NCBI GenBank assembly: GCA_963676075.2
Contig: CAXXNZ010000018.1
Location: 20,876-84,875 of the forward strand
Direction: 5' to 3'
DNA: 64,000 nucleotides
DNA from: JAHJQZ01 sp963676075
GTDB lineage: Bacteria > Pseudomonadota > Alphaproteobacteria > Rhizobiales > Devosiaceae
Under the pieces are notes generated by a model. It was not told the DNA's origin. It saw nothing but the letters and a program-made list of their open reading frames with translations, and ran no database searches. Positions 35,799 to 45,145 of the stretch are shown here, in pieces (within the stretch, counting starts at the first letter, position 1; each line of letters starts with the position of its first letter). The position numbers were made by a program, and so were the translations under genes.

Positions 35799-35987
35799 AG
35801 ACAGCCTCAATACTGCGTGCACGCGAAGAGGTCAAACCTCAGCTGAACCTATGGTCAACATGGGTGCGGGGCGGGTTCGGTTCGCGGCATATTAGCGTAT
35901 AGCTCATTTCTCTCAACTTGAGACTAAAAAGTCATGAATGGGTAAAACCGCTGCCGCTTACGGCGTCATTTTTCCCTGTTTTGCCAT

Positions 35988-37322
35988 TCATGCCGTCTGA
36001 TTTGCCGGCGTCTCGATCGGCTTCAGCGCCCGTCGCGGCCAGACGATTCTGATTTCGGCGCCACCCCCCTGTTCGGCGTTGGCGAACACCAGCCGGGCGC
36101 CGGTACGCTCGATCAGGGTCTTGGCAATGAAAACCCCGAGACCGAGCCCGCCGGACTTGGCGGGATCGGCCTGGGCGTGATGCGGGCGCGTGGTCAGATA
36201 GGGTTCGCCGAGATGGTCGAGCACATCGGCGGAAAAGCCCGCGCCGTCATCGGTGATGGTCAGCCGGATTTCCTTTTCGTCCCAGGCGGTGATGATCGAG
36301 ACGGTTTGATCGGCGAAATGCACTGCGTTCTCGATCAGGTTGCCGAGACCATAGATCAGTCCGACATTGCGGGCGAAGATCGGTTCCTTGCCGGCATAGG
36401 GCCGAACCTCGAACAATATTGTCTTGCCGAGCTTTTCGTAGGGCTTGGCGACTTCGGCGACCAGCTCGTTGAATGTCCCCGAGGCAAACGGGTCGTTGTC
36501 GGCGCCGAGGCTCCTGAGCTTGCCGAGAATGGCGCGGCAGCGTGCCACCTGCTCGAGAATGAGCTCGAGATCCTCTCCGGTTTCGCCTTCCGGGAAATCG
36601 CGGCGCATCTCCTTGGCGGCGAGCGCGATGGTCGACAGCGGCGTGCCGAGTTCATGGGCCGCGGCGGCGGCGAGCCCGTCGAGTGCCCGCAATTGCTGCT
36701 GGCGCGACAGGGCGAGTTCGGTGACCGCCAGGGCGTCGGCAAGCTGGCGCGCTTCGTGCGCGGTGCGGTTGCTGTAAGCGGCGACAAAGCTGACCCCGAG
36801 CAGCAAGGCCATCCAGGTGGCGATGACATAGAGCGGGTCGAGCACGTTCGGCACGCCCTCGGCCCAGGGCAGGGGCAGGTGATTGAGGGTTAAAAGCGAC
36901 GCCAGTGCCGCCGCAGCCGAAGCAACGACCAGAGTCGCGCGGGTGCTGAGCGTGGTCGCCGAGACCGAGACCGGCGCCAGCAGCAATATGGCGAACGGAT
37001 TTTCAAGACCGCCGGTCAGCCACAAAAGGCCGGCAAGCTGCAGGCAGTCGGCGACCAGGACTGCCGCCGCAGAGGCGTTGGCGAGTCGTGCCCCGGACCC
37101 GAGACGCCAGACAAGGCCGATGTTGAGTGCCGCTGCTCCCAGAACCAGCAGGGCCGCCGGTATCAGCGGCAGATCGAATCCGAACCCGAAGGCAACCACC
37201 AGCAGGGCCGCGCTCTGGCCGCCAATGCCGAGCCAGCGAATGGCGATCAAGGTCGCAAGCCGCACCGGGCGCCATTGTCCACCAATTGGCGCCAGATCAA
37301 GAGAAGCAATTTCCGCAGTCAA
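35988..37322 (-). CDS. regB: RegB/ActS-type redox sensor histidine kinase
   Basis: A 444-residue membrane kinase with six transmembrane segments in the first 180 residues and the quinone-binding heptapeptide within TGGLENPFA. The H-box AAHELGTPLS carries H223, and a cysteine in VARCRAIL sits where RegB has its redox-active Cys. N, G1 and G2 boxes follow (NLIENAV, DDGAGF, GGLGLGVF). I favour the TTG at 37322 with AGGTG upstream; an ATG at 37424 would add 34 residues. Partner of regA. DUF2852 gene diverges from it across about 170 bp. Confidence 0.92.
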   Translation of the reverse strand: MTAEIASLDLAPIGGQWRPVRLATLIAIRWLGIGGQSAALLVVAFGFGFDLPLIPAALLVLGAAALNIGLVWRLGSGARLANASAAAVLVADCLQLAGLLWLTGGLENPFAILLLAPVSVSATTLSTRATLVVASAAAALASLLTLNHLPLPWAEGVPNVLDPLYVIATWMALLLGVSFVAAYSNRTAHEARQLADALAVTELALSRQQQLRALDGLAAAAAHELGTPLSTIALAAKEMRRDFPEGETGEDLELILEQVARCRAILGKLRSLGADNDPFASGTFNELVAEVAKPYEKLGKTILFEVRPYAGKEPIFARNVGLIYGLGNLIENAVHFADQTVSIITAWDEKEIRLTITDDGAGFSADVLDHLGEPYLTTRPHHAQADPAKSGGLGLGVFIAKTLIERTGARLVFANAEQGGGAEIRIVWPRRALKPIETPANQTA

Positions 37323-37493
37323 AATGTCACCTGTGTCGACTTGTGTGCGGCATTTTTGACCGCAATTTCCTAAAAACGCCAGCCGCCTAGGCGCATCCGA
37401 GGTGTTTTCAAGGCCCGATTCCATCAAAAAAAAGCTTGAACGCGGTCCGGGGCTTCCCAAATCAGTGTCATCCAAGACTGGGAGTTACGGAAA

Positions 37494-37931
37494 ATGCACA
37501 CAGCCATCATCAAGCCGGAATGGTCTCCGGTCACGATCGCCCTGATGGTCCTGGGATTCATCGTTTTCTGGCCGCTGGGCCTGGCGATGCTCGCCTATAT
37601 CCTGTGGGGCGAATATTTCGGCGGTTCGTCCGAGAAGGCCGCCAACTGGGTCCACAAGCAAAAGCAGTGGGCCCGCGATCGCCGCTACAGCCACCGTCAG
37701 TGGCAGGGCAGCGGTAACGCGGCTTTCGACGACTATCGTTCCGAACAGCTCAAGCGCCTGGAGGAAGAACGCCAGCGTCTCGACGGGGAAGTGCGTGAAT
37801 TCCACGATTACATGCACAACCTGCAAAAGGCCCGCGACCGCGAGGAATTCGACCGCTTCATGCGTGACCGTCGCGCCCCGCGCGATACCCATGCCGATAC
37901 CGGCATCGACGAACACCGTCAGGGTTATTGA
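37494..37931 (+). CDS. DUF2852 family protein
   Basis: A 145-residue protein with one hydrophobic segment near residues 13-38 (PVTIALMVLGFIVFWPLGLA) and a long basic helical tail rich in Arg, Glu and Gln. This layout is characteristic of the alphaproteobacterial DUF2852 family of unknown function. A strong terminator lies about 160 bp downstream. Confidence 0.85.
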   Translation: MHTAIIKPEWSPVTIALMVLGFIVFWPLGLAMLAYILWGEYFGGSSEKAANWVHKQKQWARDRRYSHRQWQGSGNAAFDDYRSEQLKRLEEERQRLDGEVREFHDYMHNLQKARDREEFDRFMRDRRAPRDTHADTGIDEHRQGY

Positions 37932-38088
37932 GGCCCAGCCGGGAGGGTTCCCCCGCTTTCCCGGCTCGCCGCTCCCGCTTTTCGGGACGTAACCCTGGCT
38001 CTAAGGCACGGCGGACGACTCCAGCGCCCGCCGCGCCGACAGACTAATCTTCGCGTCCGCGTTCCTCCCCCGGCTCGACGCGAAGATC

Positions 38089-38124
38089 AACGCCCCGTCC
38101 GAGAAATCGGACGGGGCGTTTTTG
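38089..38124 (+). terminator. Strong rho-independent terminator
   Basis: AACGCCCCGTCCGA (38089-38102), loop GAAA, complement at 38107-38120, then TTTTTG. It ends the DUF2852 transcript and, because the other strand also starts with A/T-rich sequence, may act for the convergent VOC gene. Confidence 0.88.
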
Positions 38125-38150
38125 TTCGCTGAGGCTCAATCTGGTTTCGC

Positions 38151-38579
38151 CTATTCCGACACCACCAGCTGGCCGTCCTCGTCGAGCCTGGCGAAGGGGT
38201 TGTAGGCGACCTCCCACAAATGCCCGTCCGGATCGGCGAAATAGCCAGAATAGCCGCCCCAGAAGACCTTCTGAGGTTGCTTGACCGGGCTGGCGCCGCT
38301 GTCGAGCGCGTGCTTGTAGGCCGCGTCTGTCTCTTGTTCGCTTCTGGTGTTGTAGGCCAGCGTTACCCCGGAAAAGCCGGGCGGCGTGTTGCCGACCCCG
38401 GCGTCCTCGGCCAGCGCTGCGCGCTCGTAAAGTCCGAGAACGGTGCCGCGCAACTGGATGAAGGAGATGTTCTCGTCACCGCTCGATTTCTTCCAGCCGA
38501 GCTTTTCGTAAAATTCGGTGGCGCGGGCGACGTCTGCCACGCCGAGCGTGACAATGGAGATGCGAGGGTCAAAGGTCAT
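38151..38579 (-). CDS. VOC-superfamily (glyoxalase-like) protein
   Basis: A 142-residue protein built of two beta-alpha-beta-beta-beta units. It begins FDPRISIVTLGVADVARATE and ends with GYFADPDGHLWEVAYNP, the classical metal-binding end of glyoxalase/bleomycin-resistance/dioxygenase proteins. The start at 38579 has GGTGA upstream; an ATG 12 nt earlier is the alternative. Substrate unknown. Confidence 0.87.
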   Translation of the reverse strand: MTFDPRISIVTLGVADVARATEFYEKLGWKKSSGDENISFIQLRGTVLGLYERAALAEDAGVGNTPPGFSGVTLAYNTRSEQETDAAYKHALDSGASPVKQPQKVFWGGYSGYFADPDGHLWEVAYNPFARLDEDGQLVVSE

Positions 38580-38743
38580 TATGTTCACCATATGTTCTTT
38601 TTGTATTTCTAACCCGATCCGAAATTGAACGCAAGCCGGAGCGCTGCGACCGCGTGGTGCTGGCAGCCTATTGCGACGTCGATAACGGGGGCGAATAGAA
38701 AAAGGGGCCGGGCGCCACGCGGGTGCCCGGCCTTATGTCAGGT

Positions 38744-40210
38744 TCAGCCGGCGACGAGCTTTTGCACCGTGGCGCGGGCGCCATTGGCGAACAGGCTTTC
38801 GAGGTGGCCGGTGACCTCGGCCTTGAAGGCCGCGTTGGCCGACAGGTCGGTGCCGAAAATCTCACTGAGGACGAAATAGCCGGCGGCAACCGCCTGTGAA
38901 TCGCGTCCCGCCGCCTTGCCGAGGGCGACGAGCTTTTCGGACATCGGATCGCGCACGTCGATGTCATTGCCTTTCTCGTCGGTGCCGGTGGCATAGCGCA
39001 TCCAGCCGGCGACGCCGAGCGCCAGCCGTGTGACCGAGGCGCCGGCCGCATAGCGGTCGCGCACGGTGTTGAGCAGGCGTTGCGGCAGCTTTTGCGAGCC
39101 GTCCATGGCGATCTGCCAGGTGCGGTGCTTGAGCATGGCGTTGGAATAGCGGTGGATCAGGGCGTCGCGATAGTCCATCAGGTCGGCGTCGACCTCAATT
39201 GTCGGGGCGATTTCCTCGGTCATCATGCCGATGATGAGTTTCTTGAAGTCCGGATCGGCGATGGTTTCGGCGATGGTCTCATAGCCCGAGAGATAGCCGA
39301 GATAGGCCATGGTCGAGTGGGTGCCGTTGAGCATCCTGAGCTTCATGTTCTCGAACGGTTCGACGTCCTCGGCGAATTGCGCCCCGACCTCGTTCCAGTC
39401 CGGACGGCCCTTGACGAAATTGTCCTCGATCACCCACTGCCGGAAGGGCTCCCCGACAATACCGTTGGGATCGTCGAACCCGAGACGTTCGCGCAGCAGG
39501 GCCCGGCTCTCCTCGGTCAGGGCGGGAACGATGCGGTCGACCATCGAGCAGGGGAAGGTAACGTTCTTCTCGATCCATTTGGCCAGGTCCGGATCGACCT
39601 TTTCGGCATAGGACATTACTGCCTTGCGGCAGGTGATGCCGTTCGACGGCAGGTTGTCGAGCGACAGGATGGTGAACCCATCCAGGCCCTTGTCGCGGCG
39701 GCGATAGAGCGCTTCGACCAGCGCGCCGATAGCGGTCTGCGGTTCGTGCCGATTGGCGAGATCGTGAATGATCTCGGGATTTTGGGTGTCGAGTTCGCCG
39801 CCGGCCAGGCAATAGCCCTTTTCCGTCACGGTCAGCGAGACGATGGCCAGATCCGGTTCGAGATAGGGGGCGAAAAAGCCATCGAGCCCGTTGCGCTCGG
39901 GATGCGCCGTACCGAGGATGGTGCCGATGACGCGCAAATGGTCGACGGTGTCGGAGTATTCGAGCACCGAATACAGGTGGTCATTGGCTTCGAGCGGGCC
40001 GAAGCGATCGGCATTGAACTTCAAATCGGTGACGGTGACGCCCCAGTCGCTTTCGGGATGGGCGTTGAGGTAGTCCTGATGGTAGCCCATCCAGTGAGCA
40101 CGGGCGAAGGCGCCGAAGCCGAGATGCACATGGCGCGGGCGAAGGCGGGAGCGGTCGTAACGGGGCGTATCGACACCCTCGGCAAGCGCTGAAAGATCGA
40201 AATCGGACAT
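38744..40210 (-). CDS. uxuB: Mannitol dehydrogenase-family oxidoreductase, probable fructuronate reductase
   Basis: A 488-residue NAD-dependent long-chain polyol/uronate dehydrogenase. The Rossmann segment is HLGFGAFARAH at the start, the family signature is CSMVDRIVP, and catalytic residues lie in KLRMLNGTHS. Placed divergently from an IclR regulator and followed by kdgK and eda on the other side, it most likely reduces D-fructuronate to D-mannonate. Mannitol or arabinitol dehydrogenase remains possible. AGGAG precedes the ATG at 40210. Confidence 0.82.
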   Translation of the reverse strand: MSDFDLSALAEGVDTPRYDRSRLRPRHVHLGFGAFARAHWMGYHQDYLNAHPESDWGVTVTDLKFNADRFGPLEANDHLYSVLEYSDTVDHLRVIGTILGTAHPERNGLDGFFAPYLEPDLAIVSLTVTEKGYCLAGGELDTQNPEIIHDLANRHEPQTAIGALVEALYRRRDKGLDGFTILSLDNLPSNGITCRKAVMSYAEKVDPDLAKWIEKNVTFPCSMVDRIVPALTEESRALLRERLGFDDPNGIVGEPFRQWVIEDNFVKGRPDWNEVGAQFAEDVEPFENMKLRMLNGTHSTMAYLGYLSGYETIAETIADPDFKKLIIGMMTEEIAPTIEVDADLMDYRDALIHRYSNAMLKHRTWQIAMDGSQKLPQRLLNTVRDRYAAGASVTRLALGVAGWMRYATGTDEKGNDIDVRDPMSEKLVALGKAAGRDSQAVAAGYFVLSEIFGTDLSANAAFKAEVTGHLESLFANGARATVQKLVAG

Positions 40211-40441
40211 GAAAGGCTCCTGGGCGAATCGTGTGTGTTGGTCGGCGTCTTCAATGTGTGGGCAGATTTGGCGGGATCGGATCAAACGGATGGCGTGCCG
40301 GCGACTGGCCGGACCTGATGCTCCGTGGTCGTTTCCTCCACATGCGCTGCGGCTGTCCAGCCGGTGCTTATCAGCGGACAAGGCCCGGTCGAGCCTTGTT
40401 GCAACACCTCTGGCGCCCATTACCCTAGCGCTGTATCCACT

Positions 40442-40461
40442 ACCATACTACTGTATGTGGT
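40442..40461. promoter_or_regulatory. Candidate operator in the uxuB/IclR divergent spacer
   Basis: ACCATACTACTGTATGTGGT is an imperfect inverted repeat (ACCATAC against GTATGTGGT) about 90 bp before the regulator start. IclR-family proteins usually bind such sites in their divergent promoters. The remaining 342-bp spacer shows no other clear element. Confidence 0.4.
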
Positions 40462-40552
40462 CGCGTCCACTCCAGAATAAAAGTTGGCTGGCGGCCGCAT
40501 ATCAGGCGCACTAGATTGACGGCAATGCGTCGACGCAAGACCGGAGCGTTTC

Positions 40553-41392
40553 GTGACAAGAAATGTGACAACCCATCAGGACTATATCGTCAAGCCGCTG
40601 GCGAGCGCGCTCGGCGTGCTCGATGTGTTGAGCGCTTCCGGCCGATCGATGAGCCTCAAGGATATTGCGGTCGAAGCGGACATCTCCAAGACCACGGCCT
40701 TCCGCTATCTGCAGACTCTGTGCCTGATGGGTTATGTCATCAAGCAGCCCAAGGGCGATTATACCCTTGGCCCGGCCGCGTTCGCCTTGGCCAACGAAGA
40801 CAGCCGCGATGCGACGCTGAAGAGCGCTGCGCGCGAAGAGATGGAGGCGCTCGCCGCCGAATTCGGCGAGCGCGTCAGCCTTGGCGCCCCCAAGGGCAAG
40901 CGCATCTATTACATCTCGATGATCGAGAACGACACGCCGCTGAAGCTGAGAGCCGAATCCGGCGACGCCGACTATTTCCACTCCACTGCGCTCGGCAAGG
41001 CCATGGTCGCCTTCATGCCGCCGGAGCGGGCCGATGCGCATCTGAAATCGCGCCTGACCCGGTTCACCGAACACACGCTGACAACACGCCGCCAGCTCGA
41101 CCAGGCGCTGTCGATGATCAGGAAATACGGCTTTGCCATCGACCGTGAGGAAAACGAGCTCGGATGTGTGTGCTATGCCGCGCCGATCTTCGGCTGGGGC
41201 GAAATTCCGGTGGCGGCAATTTCGGTTTCGGTGCCGATCGAACGGCTGACCGGTGATCTCGATGTCGAGATTCCGGAACGGGTGCGCCAGCGCGCCCGGG
41301 CGATATCGGCGCGGCTCAAGCAGAACACGCCCGAGACCCGCGACCGCGAAGCGTTCCGGTCACAACGAGGCGGTGGGAGCCTCCTGAGCTGA
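40553..41392 (+). CDS. IclR-family regulator, KdgR-like
   Basis: A 279-residue regulator with an N-terminal winged helix (SLKDIAVEADISKTTAFRYL) and a C-terminal effector domain (STALGKAMVAF, then ENELGCVCYAAPIFG). The GTG start at 40553 follows GGAG by 6 nt. Its neighbours are uronate and 2-keto-3-deoxygluconate genes, so the effector is probably KDG or a related keto-sugar acid and its targets the flanking operons. Confidence 0.88.
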   Translation: MTRNVTTHQDYIVKPLASALGVLDVLSASGRSMSLKDIAVEADISKTTAFRYLQTLCLMGYVIKQPKGDYTLGPAAFALANEDSRDATLKSAAREEMEALAAEFGERVSLGAPKGKRIYYISMIENDTPLKLRAESGDADYFHSTALGKAMVAFMPPERADAHLKSRLTRFTEHTLTTRRQLDQALSMIRKYGFAIDREENELGCVCYAAPIFGWGEIPVAAISVSVPIERLTGDLDVEIPERVRQRARAISARLKQNTPETRDREAFRSQRGGGSLLS

Positions 41393-41449
41393 GGGCACCA
41401 GACCATCCGGAACCCCGAGGCCCGGAAGGACAGAAATCCGGGGCAACGC

Positions 41450-41466
41450 ATTTCGTAACGTGAAAT
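41450..41466. promoter_or_regulatory. Inverted repeat in the kdgK promoter region
   Basis: ATTTCGTAACGTGAAAT has 5-bp arms (ATTTC/GAAAT) and a 7-bp centre. It lies at the start of the 331-bp spacer between the IclR gene and kdgK and may be a second regulator site. Confidence 0.35.
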
Positions 41467-41562
41467 ACTGCTATCTGGCATTCGGCAGCAAAAGCTGAGA
41501 GTGTCTATCATCATCCGATGGACCGGCGCTGCCGGACCGGCGGACGGTTGCGGTGTAGTTAT

Positions 41563-41710
41563 CCGGCTCGATGGCCACTCAGGCGAGCCGGGACAAGCGA
41601 CACTCATCGGCAGACCGAACCGCCGGGCCGCAGCAGGCATCAGCGCCCGGGAGGCGCCGCCAGGACACGGATAAAGACAACAGTTTTCGCCCCGCGTGTT
41701 CGGGGCGTTT
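41563..41710 (+). promoter_or_regulatory. Structured leader with terminator-like hairpin ahead of kdgK
   Basis: CCGGCTCG (41563-41570) pairs with CGAGCCGG (41584-41591). Further down, CGCCCCG (41688-41694) pairs with CGGGGCG (41701-41707) and is followed by TTT, ending only 14 nt before the kdgK start and just before its ribosome-binding site. The order of an upstream stem then a terminator-like stem suggests attenuation, or simply the terminator of the IclR gene. Confidence 0.4.
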
Positions 41711-41723
41711 GAAAGAGGGAAGA

Positions 41724-42821
41724 ATGACCAAGATCAGCCTGCGCGACGAAAAGGACTGCCGCTATGACATCATGTCGTTCGGCGAGATCATGCTCCGGCT
41801 CGACCCGGGTGAAGGCCGTATCCGCACGTCCCGCAATTTCCGTGCCTCGGAAGGCGGCGGCGAATACAACGTGGCGCGCGGCTTGAGGCGCTGCTTTGGC
41901 AAGCGGGCGGCGGTCGCCACCGCGTTTGCCAAGAACGATGTCGGCATGCTGATGGAAGACCTTGTCCTTCAGGGTGGCGTCGATCCGAGCTTCATCAAGT
42001 GGGTGCCCTATGACGGCATCGGACGCACCGTCCGCAACGGCTTGAACTTCACCGAGCGCGGCTTCGGCGTGCGCGGCGCCGTCGGCGTCTCCGATCGTGG
42101 CCTCACCGCATCCAGCCAGATCAAGCCCGGCGATTTCGACTGGGAGTATATTTTCGGCACCCTCGGCGTGCGCTGGTTCCACACCGGCGGCATCTTCGCC
42201 GCTCTGTCCGAAACGACCGGCCCGGCCGTGATCGAGGCGGCCAGCATCGCCAAGAAATATGGCACTGTCGTCTCCTACGACCTCAACTACCGGCCCTCGC
42301 TGTGGAAGGGTTTCGGCGGCCTCGAGAAATGCCGCGAGATCAACCGCGAGATCGCCAAATATGTCGACGTGATGATCGGCAATGAGGAAGATTTCACCGC
42401 AAGCCTCGGCTACGAGATCGAGGGCACCGACGCCAACCTGACCGAACTGGAAGTCTCCTCGTTCGAGAAGATGATCGCCAAGGTCGTGGCCGACTACCCG
42501 AACTTCCGCGCCACCGCGACGACGATGCGCGGCGTCAAGACTGCCACGGTCAACGACTGGGGCGCCATGTGCTGGTATGACGGCAAGTTCTATTCCTCGG
42601 CCCAGCGCACGCTTGAGATCATGGACCGCGTTGGCGGCGGCGACAGCTTCGCCTCCGGTTTCATCTACGGCATGATGACCTTCGACGACGCCCAGAAGGC
42701 GGTCGAATACGGTGCGGCCCACGGCGCGCTGGCCATGACCACCCCCGGCGACACGACGATGGCGAGCCTTGCCGAAGTCGAAAAGCTCGTCGGTGGCGGC
42801 GGCGCCCGCGTCGATCGCTGA
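41724..42821 (+). CDS. kdgK: 2-keto-3-deoxygluconate kinase (PfkB family)
   Basis: A 365-residue sugar kinase of the PfkB/ribokinase family with DIMSFGEIMLRLDPGEGRIR at the N-terminus and the GGGDSFASGF active-site signature near the end, in which the Asp is the catalytic base. It phosphorylates 2-keto-3-deoxygluconate to KDPG, which the next gene product cleaves. The family member is about 50 residues longer than typical KdgK. GAGGGAAG precedes the ATG at 41724. Confidence 0.87.
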   Translation: MTKISLRDEKDCRYDIMSFGEIMLRLDPGEGRIRTSRNFRASEGGGEYNVARGLRRCFGKRAAVATAFAKNDVGMLMEDLVLQGGVDPSFIKWVPYDGIGRTVRNGLNFTERGFGVRGAVGVSDRGLTASSQIKPGDFDWEYIFGTLGVRWFHTGGIFAALSETTGPAVIEAASIAKKYGTVVSYDLNYRPSLWKGFGGLEKCREINREIAKYVDVMIGNEEDFTASLGYEIEGTDANLTELEVSSFEKMIAKVVADYPNFRATATTMRGVKTATVNDWGAMCWYDGKFYSSAQRTLEIMDRVGGGDSFASGFIYGMMTFDDAQKAVEYGAAHGALAMTTPGDTTMASLAEVEKLVGGGGARVDR

Positions 42822-42920
42822 TCACACTGTCAATTCGGAGCGGCCTCGCGTCGCTCCGGCAAGAACACGCCGGGACAACCCGGCACCGGCAATTGCCTTA
42901 TTCCTCAAGGAGGACATGAC

Positions 42921-43592
42921 ATGGCAAAAGATCGTTTGGCCGTACTCTCGGCCATCATCGACCAGGGCGTCATCCCGGTTTTCTATCATCCGGATGTACA
43001 GGTCTGTAAGGACGTCATCCAGGCCTGCGCCAATGGCGGCGCCAAGTGCATCGAGTTCACCAATCGCGGCGACTTCGCCTGGCAGGTGTTCATGGACGTC
43101 ACCCAGCACTTCCTGAAGGCCGATCCGTCGGTGATCATGGGCGTCGGTTCGGTGGTCGATGCCCCGACGGCGGGCCTTTATATCGCCAACGGCGCCAATT
43201 TCGTCGTCGGTCCGATGACCAACCCGGAAGTCGCCCGCCTGTGTAATCGCCGCGGCATCCCCTACAGCCCGGGCTGCGGCTCCGCCACGGAAGTGTCCGA
43301 AGCCCAGGAACTCGGCTGCGAAATCGTCAAGGTCTTCCCCGGCTCCTGCGTCGGCGGTCCGGAGTTCGTCTCCAACATCCGCGGCCCGATGCCCTGGACC
43401 AAGTTGATGCCGACCGGTGGCGTCGATCCCACCGAGGAATCGCTGACCAAGTGGTTCAAGGCCGGCATCGTTGCCGCCGGCATGGGCTCCAAGCTCATCA
43501 CCAAGGACATGCTCGAAGCCAAGGACTACAAGGGCATCGAGAAAAAGGTCGCCGACACCATCGCGTTGATCAAAAAGATCCGCGGCAAATAA
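42921..43592 (+). CDS. eda: KDPG aldolase
   Basis: A 223-residue class I aldolase that splits 2-keto-3-deoxy-6-phosphogluconate into pyruvate and glyceraldehyde 3-phosphate. Visible elements are the catalytic Glu in CIEFTNRG, the Schiff-base Lys in EIVKVFPG and the phosphate-binding LMPTGGV. It lies 99 bp after kdgK with AAGGAGG upstream and shares its transcript, which ends at the terminator at 43.65 kb. Confidence 0.92.
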   Translation: MAKDRLAVLSAIIDQGVIPVFYHPDVQVCKDVIQACANGGAKCIEFTNRGDFAWQVFMDVTQHFLKADPSVIMGVGSVVDAPTAGLYIANGANFVVGPMTNPEVARLCNRRGIPYSPGCGSATEVSEAQELGCEIVKVFPGSCVGGPEFVSNIRGPMPWTKLMPTGGVDPTEESLTKWFKAGIVAAGMGSKLITKDMLEAKDYKGIEKKVADTIALIKKIRGK

Positions 43593-43647
43593 GGCGCACC
43601 GCACAGTTCCCCCCGGCATCCCCGGGCTCTCCAGGGATGCAAAGCGC

Positions 43648-43683
43648 AAGGGCTCGGCCACGGCCGGGCCCTTAAGCTTTTTT
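43648..43683 (+). terminator. Terminator of the kdgK-eda operon
   Basis: AAGGGCTCGGCC (43648-43659) pairs with GGCCGGGCCCTT (43662-43673) with one G-U pair, followed by AAGC and a run of seven T. Confidence 0.8.
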
Positions 43684-43696
43684 GGCAGCAGTTTTC

Positions 43697-43759
43697 AGAG
43701 CATTTCAGCAAAAGTGGGAACCGGCTTTGCGGCTCGAAAATGCGATAAAACGCTCTAGA
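43697..43759 (+). repeat. Dispersed palindromic repeat, copy 2
   Basis: AGAGCATTTCAGCAAAAGTG starts the element, GGAACCGGCTTTGCGGCTCG is its centre and AAAATGCGATAAAACGCTCT its end. The outer AGAGC and GCTCT are inverted. The minus-strand TAG of this end is the stop codon of the DUF924 gene, as at copy 1. Confidence 0.75.
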
Positions 43760-44300
43760 ACGCCCGGTCGCCGATCTCGGCAAGGTAATCCAGTTCCTGA
43801 GGCGTCGATTGCCGAGAGAGCGCGTCGTTGCGTTTGGGGAACCGGCCGAAGCGGGCGATGCAGTCGCGGTGCTTGACCTCGAAATCGAGCGTCTTGTCAT
43901 TCCCCAGAGCCGTGAAAAGACGCATGGCCTCGTCGTGAACGACAAGCGATTCCGAATGCATGTAGGGCATATAGGCGAACATGGTTTCGTCCTCGCTCAA
44001 ACCCTTGTCGACCCTCTGCGCCACCAGTTCCTGAGCCAGGGCCAGCGCCATCGGGTCCTGAGCGAAGGCCTCGGGCCGGCCGCGATACAATTGCCGCGAA
44101 AACTGGTCGAGAACGATGATTTCGGCCAGCCTGCCTCTGGCATCTTTCCGCCAGGTCCAGCCCTCGCCGCGTGCGATCGATTTATGGGTTTCGGCGAACT
44201 CGGTCTTGATCAGTGCGTCGAACGCCGGCTTGCCGGCGAACCAGTCGTCCGGGCCATGCGCCTCAAACCAGAAATGGTGAACCTCGGCTGCGGTTTTCAT
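43755..44300 (-). CDS. DUF924 family protein
   Basis: A 181-residue all-helical protein with typical family stretches: EVHHFWFEAH, IIVLDQFSRQLYRG, YMPYMHSESL and FGRFPKRNDAL. The fold resembles a tetratricopeptide-like bundle. Function is unknown. Its stop codon lies inside a palindromic repeat. The metallopeptidase gene ends 40 bp upstream on the same strand, so both may share a transcript. Confidence 0.9.
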   Translation of the reverse strand: MKTAAEVHHFWFEAHGPDDWFAGKPAFDALIKTEFAETHKSIARGEGWTWRKDARGRLAEIIVLDQFSRQLYRGRPEAFAQDPMALALAQELVAQRVDKGLSEDETMFAYMPYMHSESLVVHDEAMRLFTALGNDKTLDFEVKHRDCIARFGRFPKRNDALSRQSTPQELDYLAEIGDRAF

Positions 44301-44339
44301 CTTGGCTCCTTGTGTTCGGGATAGGGGGGCGGCGGTGCC

Positions 44340-45092
44340 TCAGCCGGCGTCGAGCCCGTAGACCATCAGTTCGCGGCCATGCGATTTGAGCCAGGCACGG
44401 CCCCTTGTGTAGTCGGGCAGGGTGCGTTCGACCTCGGCCCAGAAGGCCGGCGAATGGTTCATTTCGCGCATGTGTGCCACCTCGTGGGCAGCGACGTAGT
44501 CGAGCACGAAAGGCGGGGCCAGGACCAGCCGCCAGTTGAAATTGAGGCGGCCGCGCGACGAACATGAGCCCCAGCGCGAGGATTGGTCGCGAAGGCTCAT
44601 GCCGGTGGGGCGGACACCGAGATTGGCTGCATGCACGCCGACGCAGTCATGAAGATCGGCCTTGGCCTGATCCTTCAGCCAGTCGGTCAGCCGCCGTCCG
44701 AGATGCTCCGGCGTGCCCGGGACATAGAGCACCTTCATGCCGTCGAGTTCGTCCGGCGTGACGGTGCCACGGACACGTCCGGTCGAAAGGATCATGTGCT
44801 CGACGCCGCGCAAGGGGATGAGCGCCTCGTCGGCAAAGGGGCGGGCTTTCGGCGCGCGGTTGAGGCGGGCTTCGAGCCAGGCTGTGTTGCGGTGCAGAAA
44901 ATCGCGGGCCTCGTCGAGCTTGCCGTATTCGGGAACCGTCAACACGGCCCGCCCGCCGTCGCCGAGCCGCAGCCGATAGGAGCGGGCGCGTGCATGGACG
45001 CGCACGGCGACATCGAGCGGCGCTCCGCCGACCTCGAGCGTCATGGCCTCGGGCCAGGCCGGCTGTTTCGGGGGTCGTGAAAAGAACTGCAT
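44340..45092 (-). CDS. YgjP/SprT-like zinc metallopeptidase
   Basis: A 250-residue protein of the YgjP (DUF45, M48-like) family. The zinc site is HEVAHMREMNHSPAFW, and the N-terminal half has the beta-rich YgjP domain (RSYRLRLGDGGRAVLTVPEY). The ATG at 45092 follows AGGA; a TTG 24 nt earlier is the alternative. The family includes proteins with nucleotide or peptide hydrolase activity, none settled here. Confidence 0.85.
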   Translation of the reverse strand: MQFFSRPPKQPAWPEAMTLEVGGAPLDVAVRVHARARSYRLRLGDGGRAVLTVPEYGKLDEARDFLHRNTAWLEARLNRAPKARPFADEALIPLRGVEHMILSTGRVRGTVTPDELDGMKVLYVPGTPEHLGRRLTDWLKDQAKADLHDCVGVHAANLGVRPTGMSLRDQSSRWGSCSSRGRLNFNWRLVLAPPFVLDYVAAHEVAHMREMNHSPAFWAEVERTLPDYTRGRAWLKSHGRELMVYGLDAG

Positions 45093-45145
45093 GCGGTCCT
45101 GGACGTGATCAAGCAAGCCGGTGAACCCGGCGAATCGAGCCTATT

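Noticed and set aside
41520..41690. A cobalamin-riboswitch-like leader before kdgK
   Set aside because: Short matches such as GCCACT and GCCAGGA are present, but the conserved core blocks in the right order are missing, and the gene has no link to cobalamin.
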